Source: Acidobacteriota bacterium (GTDB lineage: Bacteria; Pseudomonadota; Alphaproteobacteria; Caulobacterales; Hyphomonadaceae). From it: a DNA stretch of 64,000 nt. This document shows, piece by piece, positions 48,629 to 60,031 of this stretch (position 1 is its first letter; each line of letters begins with the position of its first letter). The translations under genes and the position numbers were made by a program. Location: NCBI GenBank assembly GCA_016712445.1, contig JADJRB010000001.1, positions 1 through 64,000 on the forward strand. Direction: 5' to 3'. The notes beneath the pieces are model-generated. The model had not been told where the DNA came from and ran no database searches. It worked only from the letters and a program-made list of their open reading frames with translations.

Positions 48629-50524
48629 ATGTGTGGATTGTTTGTGTCCGTAGGCTTCGAGCCTTCTCCAAAATACATCAGAGCTGCTTCTCATCGCGGA
48701 CCCGACGGTGAGGGTTCGCGCGTTTTCGCTAGCCCATCGGGCCCTGTTGCAATGGGTCACCAGCGCCTCAGTATTCTGGATCCCGCTTCCCGCTCGGCTC
48801 AACCAATCTCTGACAATTCCGAACGCTATTCGATGGTCTTCAATGGAGAAATTTACAACTACATCGAACTGCGCCGCGAACTGCAGGCGAGCGGTGTTTG
48901 CTTTCGAACGGAGTCGGACACCGAGGTTTTGCTGCAAGCAATCATACACTGGGGGCCGCAAGCTCTCGGTCGATTGATCGGCATGTTTTCGTTCGTCATA
49001 TGGGACGACCACGACAAGATCCTTCTGATCGCGCGCGACCGAGTGGGGATCAAACCGCTCGTCCTGCATTCTTCTTCGGAGGGGATAGCTTTCGCGTCCG
49101 AGATTAAACAGCTCCTGCTGCTTCCTACCTTCAGGCGGCGTATGAACTTGGCGCGTGCGTATGATTTCCTGTCCTCCGGCGTCACAGACCACCTACCGGG
49201 AACCATGTTTGACGATGCTTCAAACCTGAGCCCGGGCCGGTTTCTCCGTCTCGATTTGAAGACGTGGCGTCCAGGCCATGCGTTGCCCGCTGAGACCTAT
49301 TGGACCCCTCCAAGCCCGGACATGGCACCGATCAGCGAAGGCGACGCTGCCGACAAGTTTCGCGAACTATTTTTTGACTCCATTCGGTTGCAGATGAGGG
49401 CGGATGTAAAAGTCGGTGCATGTCTGTCAGGAGGGCTCGACAGCTCGGCAATTGTATGTGCGCAGTCGAAAGCCCGGCCAAGATGCGCTGAGCCGTTTGG
49501 AGCAGTAAGCGCCGTTTTCCCGGGAACTTCTGTAGACGAGTCAGCTTTCATTCGCGATGTGGTTGCAGCGTCGAAGGTACGATCCATTCTGACCACCGTT
49601 CGTCCCCAAACGCTCATTGAAGATACTGAAATAGTGCTGCGCGCTCAGGATGAACCGTATGGTTCCACGAGCATTGTTGCTCAATACAACGTATTCCGAG
49701 CCGCACGCGAAAACGGAATCAAGGTTATGCTTGACGGACAAGGTGCCGATGAGCTGTTGGGCGGATACCATGGTTGCTTTCCTTACCATTACCGCGGGCT
49801 GGTTCGGCAGATGAAGTTTTTGAGTCTTGTGCGAGCAATGCAGGAACGCAAAGCATGGCATGGCATTTGCGTACCGCGATCAGTTTAGCCCATTCTCAGC
49901 ACGACTGCCTGAACCGTTGCGTTCTCTGCTTCGGCCTCCGGGCATCCTTGAACCACTGCCAATTTTGATTCCGCACTGATGCGCTTGACCGCTTCGCCCG
50001 GAAGCACGGCTCTTAGCTCGGTGCTCGCGCACGAGGGTAGCCCCAAACCGCGCACACTTGGCGAGTATTGCGTGATCCTCACGCGCGCCCTCAACCTGCC
50101 AATGCTGCTGCGTTACGAAGACCGAAACTCTATGGCTCACGGAGTCGAGGCGCGCGTCCCGTTCCTGGATCACCGATTGATTGAGTTCTGCCTTCAACTT
50201 GGTGATCAACACAAGATCTCGGGGGGGGATACGAAGCGGGTTCTGAGGCGTGCTATGGAGGGCTTGCTCCCCCGAAGCGTTCAGCAACGCAGAGACAAGA
50301 TCGGTTTCGCAACACCCGAAGAAATCTGGTTTCGCGGACCGCTACGAGCGCAGATCAGCGCAGGCGTGGAGGCAACACTGCGAAACTATCCGGACCTTTT
50401 CAATGCGGCAGCCGTCCGTCAACATACTTCCGAGATGCTTTCTGGGACCCGGCCCTTCGATTTCTCCGTCTGGCGCATTTATCTCTTCGGACGGTGGGGT
50501 GATATGTTCGGGATGAATTACTGA
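48629..50524 (+). pseudogene. asnB: Second asparagine-synthetase-type amidotransferase, two frameshifts
   Basis: About 630 residues when restored. The start MCGLFVSVGF gives Cys2; RGPDGEG, NGEIYNYIEL, RDRVGIKPLV, the PP-loop LSGGLDSS and GQGADELLGGYH follow. The C-terminal part (RYEDRNSMAHGVEARVPFLD) completes the synthetase domain. The frame breaks near 49870 (after KAWHGI, continuing as AYRDQFSPFSARLPEPL) and again near 49955. Its sequence differs markedly from the copy at 45594, so this is an independent paralogue and not a recent duplicate. It probably amidates a uronic acid or modifies a sugar carboxylate. Confidence 0.82.
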
Positions 50525-50839
50525 GCAGCGCTTCTGTCTGAGTACGGATAGTTTCACCCAGATCAATGGACGCGTGTAGTTATTGGCACGCATGGAGCCG
50601 ATACATGACGCCGATCGGATTTGCTGAGGGGAACCTAAAGCTGCGTCGTGATGGCTGCGGCGCTTTGCTGCCAACAATTCATAAAAATTCGGCGCATTCG
50701 AACGGCCGCTTGCGCGGTTTTGAGTGGGCGGAGCCTATTTGTCTCTCCTCGCTTAAATCGCCTTAAGCGGGAAATGCAGACTTGACGCTTCCCTGCAGGT
50801 ATCCTTATCACCTCGCTTCCACGATAAAGGTCGAACCCT
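50525..50839. other. Gene-free stretch before the wbpB-like gene
   Basis: About 315 bases without a convincing gene on either strand. It may contain the promoter for the wbpB-wbpA group, but no clear -35/-10 pair stands out. Confidence 0.4.
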
Positions 50840-51826
50840 ATGACGAAACCCAGTTCGACGCCCCAAGTCGCACAAGTTGGTGCCGGCCACTGGGGAAGGA
50901 ATCTTGCTCGCAATTTTGCGGAGCTGGGTGCCCTCAAAGCAGTATGCGATCCCCATCCTGAGACCGCGAAGCGTGAAGCCGATGCAAATGGAGTCGTTGC
51001 GATAACGTTCGACGAAGTGCTGAACGATCCCAACATCGACGGCATATCGATTGCCGCTCCGGCTGAGTTACATGCTGACCTGGCGCTGAAGGCCTTTGCC
51101 GCCGGCAAGCACGTTTTCGTCGAGAAGCCTCTCGCGCTGTCGATCGAGGACAGCCGCGCTATGTGTGAAGCGGCAGAACGAACCGGCAAGGCGCTCATGG
51201 TCGGCCATCTCCTGCAATACCACCCCGCTTTTATCCGCCTCCGGGAACTGCTGAGCGAAGGGGCCATAGGCAGTGTCCGTTACGCGTACTCCAATCGCCT
51301 CAGCCTCGGAAAGCTTCGGACAGAGGAAAACGCATTGTGGAGTTTCGCGCCGCACGACCTTTCGATGCTATTGTCGATTATGGGGAGCGCCCCGCCACGG
51401 TAGCTGGGGGCGGCAGCAGCTGGATCTCTCCCGGTCTCGACGATGAATACCGCGTGGATATGACTTTTTTCCGGCGGTCGCCGCGCACACGTGTTTGCTT
51501 CCTGGTTGCATCCGTTCAAAGAGCACCGCCTCGTCGTCGTCGGTGAGACCGGCATGTTGGTCTTCGAAGACTCCATTCTCAAACCGGCGGACAAGCTCAA
51601 GATCTACCGGCACAGTGTTGTCTGGAAAGCCAAGGTGCCTGAGGTGGTCAAGGCCGAGCCGGAAACGGTCCCATTTCCGGCAGATGAGCCGCTTAAGCAG
51701 GAATGTCGTCACTTCCTCGATTGCTGCGCGGGCAAAGCTTCGCCGCGCACCGATGGCATCGAGGCCATGGGCGTGGTCGAGACCTTGCTGCGCGCCGAAG
51801 GCCGTTTCGAAGCGGCCATGGCCTGA
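50840..51826 (+). pseudogene. wbpB: Gfo/Idh/MocA oxidoreductase, WbpB/WlbA type, two frameshifts
   Basis: The family oxidises C3 of UDP-GlcNAc-uronate. VAQVGAGHWGRNLARNFAEL is the Rossmann opening, AAPAELHADLALKAFAAGKHVFVEKPLAL carries the conserved EKP lysine, and APHDLSMLL is the metal/substrate motif. The frame breaks near 51395 (after IMGSAP) and near 51485, then continues as VFASWLHPFKEHRLVVVGE to the stop. Restored length is about 329 residues, as for WlbA. It lies 43 bases before the wbpA-like gene and supplies the keto group used by the WbpE-type aminotransferase. Confidence 0.85.
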
Positions 51827-51869
51827 ACTGCCGCAATCCTGCCCCACTTAATCGCCAAAGCGAGTCTCG

Positions 51870-53224
51870 ATGCTGACAGTATCCAAAATCTCTAATGCGA
51901 TGGCTGCCGACTATGTGCGCCGTGCGCAAGAGCGCGACCTAACCATTGGCATTATGGGAATGGGCTATGTCGGCCTGCCGCTCGCCGAAGCTTTTCTTCA
52001 GGCAGGGTTCCGAGTACTGGCTTCGACATAGACCAGGCCAAGATCGACCTGCTAGCGGCGGGCAAGACCTACATACGTCACATTCCGGATGATCGAATTG
52101 CTTCCATGTTGACAACAGGTCGTTTCGAAACCACCAGCGACGAAGCGCGCCTACCCACCGCTGATGCACTGCTGATGTGCGTTCCCACCCCGCTCAACGC
52201 TCACCGTGAGCCGGACATGTCCTTTGTCAGCGATACCACTCGCATGATCGCACGCCACCTTCGTCCGGGTCAGCTGGTGATCTTGGAATCGACGACATAC
52301 CCGGGTACCAGCGACGAAATCGTGAAATCGATCCTTGAAACGACCGGCCTGCGCGCTGGAACTGATTTCGCAGTCGCGTATTCGCCCGAGAGAGAAGATC
52401 CAGGAAATGTAACGTTTTCGACCAACTCGATTCCGAAGGTTGTAGGTGCCAACTCGAGTATCGAACTCGAAATGGCGGTGGCCGTGTATCAGTCGATAAC
52501 GAAGGTCGTTCCTGTCTCGGACATGAAGACTGCCGAAGCAGTGAAGCTCACCGAGAACATCTTTCGACTAGTCAACATCGCTCTCGTGAATGAGCTAAAG
52601 TCGGTCTACCAGGGCATGGGAATAGATGTCTGGGAAGTAATCGACGCTGCAAAGACAAAACCCTTCGGGTTCATGGCGTTCTACCCGGGCCCCGGTCTTG
52701 GGGGTCACTGCATCCCAATTGACCCATTCTACTTGACTTGGAAAGCTCGATCAGTGGGCGAAACTACACGGTTCATCGAACTGGCCGGTGACGTGGTTAC
52801 GAGGCTACCAAAACAGGTAATTGAGCACCTCTCGGAAGCGATGAGCTCTCACCTACAGAAGTCGGTCGCAGGCAGCCGCATTCTTGTAGTCGGACTTGCA
52901 TACAAGAAGAACGTCGATGATATGCGAGAGAGCCCTTCGCTTCACCTAATCCACTTGTTGCGCGAACGCAAAGCTTCAGTTGACTACTATGATCCAATGA
53001 TCCCCGAAGTCCCCTACAATCGAGAACATCCAGAGTTTGTTGGACTCCGGTCGATCAACTTGAGCCCTAAGAAACTGGCGGACTACGACTGTGTTCTGAT
53101 TTCAACCGATCATGATGATATCGACTATGCGGAGCTCGTAAGGCACTCCAAATTGGTGGTGGATACGCGCAACGCTACATTCGATATCCCTGCCGATCTC
53201 AAATTGAAGGTCGTCAAGGCTTGA
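51870..53224 (+). pseudogene. wbpA: UDP-N-acetylglucosamine 6-dehydrogenase (WbpA type), one frameshift
   Basis: The NAD-dependent dehydrogenase makes UDP-GlcNAc-uronic acid. Opening TIGIMGMGYVGLPLAEAF is the dinucleotide fold; CVPTPLNAHREPD, STTYPGTSDE, GPGLGGHCIPIDPFYLTWKA (catalytic Cys in GGHC) and GLAYKKNVDDMRESP are diagnostic. The frame breaks near 52017, within GSGF(D)ID-like sequence after AFLQAGFRV. Restored length is about 451 residues. First step of the UDP-ManNAc3NAcA pathway. Confidence 0.9.
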
Positions 53225-53231
53225 GGAGCGC

Positions 53232-54356
53232 GTGAGGAAGCTATTGCTCCTTACACGGCACTATCCACCCGCCGTGTCTGGCGGCGCAAGGCGCCCTTTT
53301 TTGTTGGCGGAGGCACTGCGAGAACGAGGTGTAGAGGTCCGTGTGATCGCGCCGTCGTTGCCCGCGGGAGAATCCGGCATCGCGTTGGCCCATCCAAATC
53401 GAGACCCTTCTACAGCTACCGGCTCTGCAGGTCTTTCCCTTCGAGGATTGGCGCGCGACATTTTGCTTTGGCCCGACCCCGACATACGCTGGTGTCAACG
53501 TGCCGCTGAAGCAGCTATTGCGGACGGCTGGAAACCGGACTGGGTGCTGTCCACTAGTCCGCCAGAGTCGGCTCACGTTGCAGGGCTCCGCCTCGCCCGC
53601 ACTTTTGGTGCCCGCTGGGCCGCGGATTTTCGTGATCTCTGGCTGGAGTCGCCGCATCGCGCCGAACGCCGCCGACGGCATCGACAGATAGGCGAGCGCT
53701 TGATCGCAGGAAAAATACTGCCAGAAGCAGATCTGGTGACCGCCGTCGATGCTGTGGTCGCAGCTGAAGCCGGCCGCCTCGGCGCCCGCAATCCAAAAGT
53801 GCTGGAACACTTCACGAGCGACGCTGCACCGGCTCCTTACAATTACGAGGGCGAAAATTTCAACATTCTGCATGCCGGATCGATAGCTTTGTCTGATCCA
53901 GAGGCCCGGATCGAAGATCTGCTACTGCCCTTCGAAGCCGCTGCCGTCCGGCGCAGCGACCTCGTGCTGAACTTTGTGGGCCGGCTAACCAACGCCGAGC
54001 AGGCCCGCATTGCAGCCAGCCCAGCCTTCAACGCAATACGACAATTCGCACCTGTCCCTTACACGGCGGCGCGCGCCATGATGGCTGCCGCCGACGCACT
54101 CGCCTTCGTGGCGTCGGGCAAAATGCACGTCCCTCCGAGCAAAATTGCCGACTACCTGGCTTTCGACCGACCGATAGTCGCTTGCGGCGACGGGCCATGG
54201 CGTGCAGATCCGCGTGTGCCGGCCGAGCCCGCCGCCGATCTGCTGGTCCGCCGTGCCAGGGGAGCGGGTCGAAATTCAAACGCGTATCCTTCTACCGCCA
54301 GCGCCGCTGCCGACCGCTTCCTCGATCTTTGTGCAACCATTTGTAATGAGGCGTGA
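53232..54356 (+). CDS. Glycosyltransferase (GT4-like)
   Basis: A 374-residue GT-B protein starting with GTG at 53232, eight bases after the wbpA stop. LLLTRHYPPAVSGGARRPFLL opens the N-terminal domain with the GG motif typical of GT4 acceptor sites; WAADFRDLW is the D-containing middle block, and IADYLAFDRPIVACGDGP in the C-terminal part is the donor-sugar site. It probably adds one sugar of the repeat unit. It is in line with wbpA and wbpE. Confidence 0.85.
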   Translation: MRKLLLLTRHYPPAVSGGARRPFLLAEALRERGVEVRVIAPSLPAGESGIALAHPNRDPSTATGSAGLSLRGLARDILLWPDPDIRWCQRAAEAAIADGWKPDWVLSTSPPESAHVAGLRLARTFGARWAADFRDLWLESPHRAERRRRHRQIGERLIAGKILPEADLVTAVDAVVAAEAGRLGARNPKVLEHFTSDAAPAPYNYEGENFNILHAGSIALSDPEARIEDLLLPFEAAAVRRSDLVLNFVGRLTNAEQARIAASPAFNAIRQFAPVPYTAARAMMAAADALAFVASGKMHVPPSKIADYLAFDRPIVACGDGPWRADPRVPAEPAADLLVRRARGAGRNSNAYPSTASAAADRFLDLCATICNEA

Positions 54357-54419
54357 GTTGATGGCCCACGGGGGCTGGTCTACTGACCGCACGGCAACCA
54401 GACCAAAAGGACCAATAGT

Positions 54420-55580
54420 ATGGCCATCGCGTTCATCGACCTTCAGGCGCAGCGCAGGCGGATTGAACCGCAGATCAATGCCGCCGTGCAGAAGGTCATC
54501 GAGAGCGGCGCCTATATCATGGGGCCGGAAGTCAAGCAGTTCGAAACTCAACTTGCCGCCTTCTCCGGCGCAAAATACGCCCTCGGCTGCGCCAATGGCA
54601 CCGACGCCATAGCGCTACCGCTGATGGCCTGGGGCGTCTGCGAAGGCGATGCCGTCTTCTGCCCGAGCTTCACCTTCTGCGCGACTGGCGAGGTTGTTCC
54701 GTGGCTGAACGCCACTCCGGTCTTCGTCGATGTCGAGCCTGACACCTATAACATCAACCCGGACCATCTCGTCGCCCAAATCGAGCGTGTACTGAAGGAT
54801 GGCAAGCTGAAGCCGCGCGTCATCGTCGGTGTTTGCCTCTTCGGTCAGGCCGCCAACTATCCGCGCCTGCGCGAGATTGCCGACAAGTACGGCATGAAGC
54901 TCATAGCAGATAGCGCGCAGGGCTTCGGAACCACGATCAATGGCAAGCATCCGTCCGACTGGGCCGACTGCGTGACAACCAGTTTCTTCCCGGCTAAGCC
55001 GCTCGGCTGCTACGGCGACGGCGGCGGGATCGTGACAAATGAAGCGTCCCTAGCCGAACTGATCGACAGTCTGCGAGTGCATGGAAAGGCAGTGGCCTCG
55101 GATCTGAAGGACAGAACCTTCGATCATGACCCCAAATATCTGAACATGCGCGTCGGGATGAACTCGCGCCTCGACACGATCCAGGCCGCCGTATTGATCG
55201 AAAAGCTCAAGATCTACGCCGACGAAATCATGCTGCGCAACAAGGTCGCCGCGCGCTACAATGAATTGCTAGCGCCTCACGTCGCCGCCGTGCCATTCGT
55301 AAAGACAGGCTTCATCTCCACCTGGGCGCAGTATACGATAGAACACGTGAACCGCGACGGCCTTGCGGCGCATCTCAAAACTCAAGACATTCCGACCGCG
55401 GTCTACTATCCCGTGCCAATGCATATGAACCAGGCGTACCGCGAATGGGCGCCGAAGCCGGGCGAACTGGCTGTGACCGAAGCCAAGGCTGAGCGCGTAA
55501 TCTCGCTGCCGATGCACCCTTATCTCGATACGGCGACGCAGGATCGCATCGTCGAAGCGGTGCGAACCTTCAACGGCTGA
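54420..55580 (+). CDS. wbpE: DegT/DnrJ/EryC1 aminotransferase (WbpE type)
   Basis: A 386-residue PLP enzyme that aminates the C3 keto sugar of the WbpB product. MAIAFIDLQAQRRRIEPQIN is the usual family start; GSGAYIMGPEVKQFE-like sequence, GCANGTDAIALPLMAWGV, ADSAQGFGTTINGKH and FFPAKPLGCYGDGGGIVTN (with the PLP Lys in PAKP) are conserved. The WbpE assignment rests on the FIDLQAQR start and on the pathway partners around it. It converges on rfbA. Confidence 0.9.
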   Translation: MAIAFIDLQAQRRRIEPQINAAVQKVIESGAYIMGPEVKQFETQLAAFSGAKYALGCANGTDAIALPLMAWGVCEGDAVFCPSFTFCATGEVVPWLNATPVFVDVEPDTYNINPDHLVAQIERVLKDGKLKPRVIVGVCLFGQAANYPRLREIADKYGMKLIADSAQGFGTTINGKHPSDWADCVTTSFFPAKPLGCYGDGGGIVTNEASLAELIDSLRVHGKAVASDLKDRTFDHDPKYLNMRVGMNSRLDTIQAAVLIEKLKIYADEIMLRNKVAARYNELLAPHVAAVPFVKTGFISTWAQYTIEHVNRDGLAAHLKTQDIPTAVYYPVPMHMNQAYREWAPKPGELAVTEAKAERVISLPMHPYLDTATQDRIVEAVRTFNG

Positions 55581-55598
55581 AGGGCGAGCGCTGGTCCT

Positions 55599-56470
55599 TC
55601 AGGGGCGACGTGCTTCGAGAAGGCCGAGAAGGTAGTCGCGGTAGCTATTCGTGTACCCGCTCGCGAGGCGCTCCAGCGTATCGTCACTGATAAAGCCCCG
55701 GCGCCAAGCGACTTCCTCGAGACATCCGATCTTAAGACCCTGTCGGCGCTCGACCGTCTGTACGAAGTGAGAAGCTTCCAGCAGGCTGTCGAACGTTCCT
55801 GCATCCAGCCAGGCAAAGCCGCGCGGCAGGCAGACCGCTTTGAGTTGGCCCATGGCCAGATAGGCCGCGTTCACGTCGGTGATCTCGATCTCCCCGCGAG
55901 GCGAGGGCTTGATGGCGCGGGCAATATCCACCACTTGCGCATCATAGAAATAAAGCCCTGTCACAGCCCAGTTGCTACGCGGATTTGCCGGCTTCTCCAC
56001 AATCGACAAGGGGCGGCCGTTAGAATCCAGTTCGATGACGCCGAACCGCTCCGGATCGCGAACGCCATAGGCAAAAACACTCGCCCCTTCGGAACTTTTG
56101 CCGCGTCCGTCACGAGGCCCGAAAGGCCCGCGCCATAGAAAATATTGTCGCCCAGCGCGAGCGCGGCCGGCGAGCCGTCGAGAAAGTCCGCCCCCAGAAT
56201 GAACGCGTCGGCCAGTCCGCGCGGTTCGTACTGCACCGCATAAGCGATCTCAATTCCCCATTGTCGGCCGTCACCGAGCAGGCCTTTGAACTGGTTCAAA
56301 GAGTCCGGCGTCACGATAACCAAGATCTCGCGAATACCCGCAAGCATGAGCACCGACAGCGGATAAAAGATCAGCGGCTTGTCATAAATTGGCAACAGCT
56401 GTTTCGTTACGCCGCGGGTTACCGGCTCTAGCCGGCTGCCACGTCCACCTGCAAGGATAATTCCCTTCAT
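55599..56470 (-). pseudogene. rfbA: Glucose-1-phosphate thymidylyltransferase, one frameshift
   Basis: RfbA makes dTDP-glucose. GIILAGGRGSRLEPVT is the nucleotidyltransferase loop, TKQLLPIYDKPLIFYPLS the substrate site and ALGDNIFYG the metal-binding Asp block. The frame breaks near 56065, before GVRDPERFGVIELD-type sequence; the second half (IVEKPANPRSNWAVTGLYFYD, WLDAGTFDSLLEAS) is conserved. Restored length about 290 residues, the usual size. It follows rfbB by 23 bases in the same direction. Confidence 0.92.
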
Positions 56471-56493
56471 TCCGGACCTTTTTGTTCAAAATG

Positions 56494-57548
56494 CTATGAG
56501 GGCGCGCCTTCGCCAATCCGCTCGCCGGCATATACCTTGTCGCGAAGCGAACGCCACCAGCTTTCGTTTGCCAGATACCAGTCCACGGTTTCGGCAATGC
56601 CGGTCTCAAAACGCACCGAAGGTGACCAGCCAAGCTCCTCCGTATTTTTCTGTTGTCGATCGCATATCTGCGATCATGTCCGGGACGGTCCTTTACGAAA
56701 TGCACCAGCCTTGCATGGGGCGCAGCCGCCGGAAACCGCTCGTCCAGCAATCTGCAGATGATATCGACGATGTCGCGGTTCGTCCGCTCAGAGCTGGCGC
56801 CCACGGCAAAAGTCTCACCCGCCGGCGCTGCCTCCGCCATGCGAACCAGCGCGCGGGCATGGTCCTGTACATAAAGCCAATCGCGTACATTCATGCCGTC
56901 ACCATAGAGACTGATCGGCTTTCCCTGCAGCCCGTTCAGCAAAGCAAGGGGAATAAGCTTCTCGGGAAACTGGCGTGGGCCGTAATTGTTGGAACAATTA
57001 GATATCACCACCGGCAGACCGTAGGTACGGTGCCAGGCGCGCACCAAGTGGTCGGAGCCTGCCTTGCTTGCCGAATAAGGCGAGGACGGATCATAAGGCG
57101 TTGTCTCGCTGAAAAGCCCTTGCGCGCCGAGCGATCCGAACACTTCATCTGTCGAGACATGCACGAACCGGAAACGCGTTTTCGCATCGCCTTCCAGCGC
57201 GCTCCACCACGACCGCGCCGCTTCCAGGGTCACCATTGTGCCGACAATGTTGGTCTGGACAAACGGCGCCGCCGCGTCGATGGAGCGGTCGACATGTGTT
57301 TCGGCGGCGAGGTGAAACACGGCATCGGGCACTGTCTCTGCGAACGCAAGCTCAACCGCCGCCCTGTCTGAAATGTCGGCCCTTAGAAGCCGAAACCCGG
57401 GATGCGCTTCAAGTGATGCGAGCGAAGCCGGATTCGCGGCATAGGTCAGCTTGTCGAGCACGGTCACCCGCACGCCCGGCTTCGTCATCAGTTCGCGGCA
57501 AAGGGCGGAGCCGATAAAACCCGCGCCGCCGGTCACGAGATAATTCAT
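56494..57548 (-). pseudogene. rfbB: dTDP-glucose 4,6-dehydratase, one frameshift
   Basis: An NAD-dependent dehydratase giving dTDP-4-keto-6-deoxyglucose, precursor of rhamnose and other deoxysugars. MNYLVTGGAGFIGSALCREL is the Rossmann motif; HLAAETHVDRSI, STDEVFGSLG, YSASKAGSDHLV (YxxxK catalytic) and NNYGPRQFPEKLIP are diagnostic. Near 56650 the frame shifts; the alternative frame reads EELGWSPSVRFETGIAETVDWY to a stop at 56494. Restored length about 351 residues. rfbC and rfbD are not visible in the window. Confidence 0.92.
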
Positions 57549-57715
57549 GTCACGCTCCCTGACCGGCCATCCTTCGGCCCAGGCCTGCTTAACACGCCAG
57601 CCATTGCCGGCAACCGCCGGGTGACGCCGCGGGCCCCGCAAATCTGGCGGCGCCGCGTTGCCATGGAGGGGCGCTCGTGTTAACCGCGCGGCCAAGCATA
57701 TAAAGGATCGTTGAT

Positions 57716-59125
<1,410 letters not shown>

Positions 59126-59143
59126 GCGCTGACGGGGACGCGC

Positions 59144-60004
59144 GTGGCGCAGGACTTCATCCTCACGCTGTCCTGCCCTGACGGGGTGGGCATCGTGGCG
59201 CGCCTTGCGCGTCTGATGGAGGAGCATGGCTGCTTCATCGCGGCCTCGCGCACGTTCGGTGACCCGGAAACGGCGCGGTTCTTCGCGCGTCTCGTGTTCA
59301 ACACCCCGGACGGGGCGAAGGGCTCGCTGGACGCGGTCCAAAGCGGGATGAAAGCCTTGGGCGACGACCTTGGCGCTGAATGGCTGATCCGTCCGTCTGC
59401 GGAGCGGATGCGGACGCTGCTTCTGGTGTCGAAGTCGGATCACTGCGCCAATACGCTGCTTTATGCGGCGCGGCGCGGTGAGTTGCCGATCGAGGTGACG
59501 GGGATTGTATCCAATCACGACTCGCTGAAGGCGAACTTTGCGCACTGGAACCTGCCATGGTTCCACATTCCGGTGACGGCCGCGACCAAGGCTGAGGCCG
59601 AGGCGCGGCTTGATGGTGTGATTGCAGAGACGGGCTCCGAACTCATCGTGCTGGCGCGCTACATGCAGGTGCTCAGCCAGGAAGCGTGCCGGCGCCTCGA
59701 AGGCCGTATCATCAACATCCATCACTCCTTCCTTCCGGGTTTCAAGGGTGCGCAGCCGTACCATCAGGCGCACGCGCGCGGCGTGAAGGTGATCGGCGCG
59801 ACGGCGCATTATGTGACCGCGGACCTCGACGAAGGCCCCATCATCACCCAGGCGACCGAAGCGATCGACCACACCTTCTCGCCGGAAGACATGGTCGAGA
59901 CCGGCCGCCACATCGAGGGCATTGCCCTGCTACGCGCGGTAAAGGCGCATGCCGAACACCGCGTTTTCCAGAATTCCGGCCGGACCGTCGTGTTCGCCCG
60001 TTAA
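59144..60004 (+). CDS. purU: Formyltetrahydrofolate deformylase
   Basis: PurU hydrolyses 10-formyl-THF to formate and THF, balancing one-carbon pools. It starts with GTG after GACGGGGACGCGC. The N-terminal ACT domain (LTLSCPDGVGIVARLARLM) is followed by the formyltransferase fold: SNHDSLKANFAHWNLPWFHIP, LARYMQVLSQ, NIHHSFLPGFKGAQPY and ATAHYVTADLDEGPIITQ, with the active-site His and Asp. 286 residues, normal. Its place between ahcY and metK fits methyl-cycle control. Confidence 0.95.
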   Translation: MAQDFILTLSCPDGVGIVARLARLMEEHGCFIAASRTFGDPETARFFARLVFNTPDGAKGSLDAVQSGMKALGDDLGAEWLIRPSAERMRTLLLVSKSDHCANTLLYAARRGELPIEVTGIVSNHDSLKANFAHWNLPWFHIPVTAATKAEAEARLDGVIAETGSELIVLARYMQVLSQEACRRLEGRIINIHHSFLPGFKGAQPYHQAHARGVKVIGATAHYVTADLDEGPIITQATEAIDHTFSPEDMVETGRHIEGIALLRAVKAHAEHRVFQNSGRTVVFAR

Positions 60005-60031
60005 ACCATCAGCTCCCTGAGGATATCCGAC

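Noticed and set aside
57549..57715. SAH or SAM riboswitch before ahcY
   Set aside because: A GAGGGGCGCT stretch looked suggestive, but the conserved order of SAH riboswitch core elements is not present.
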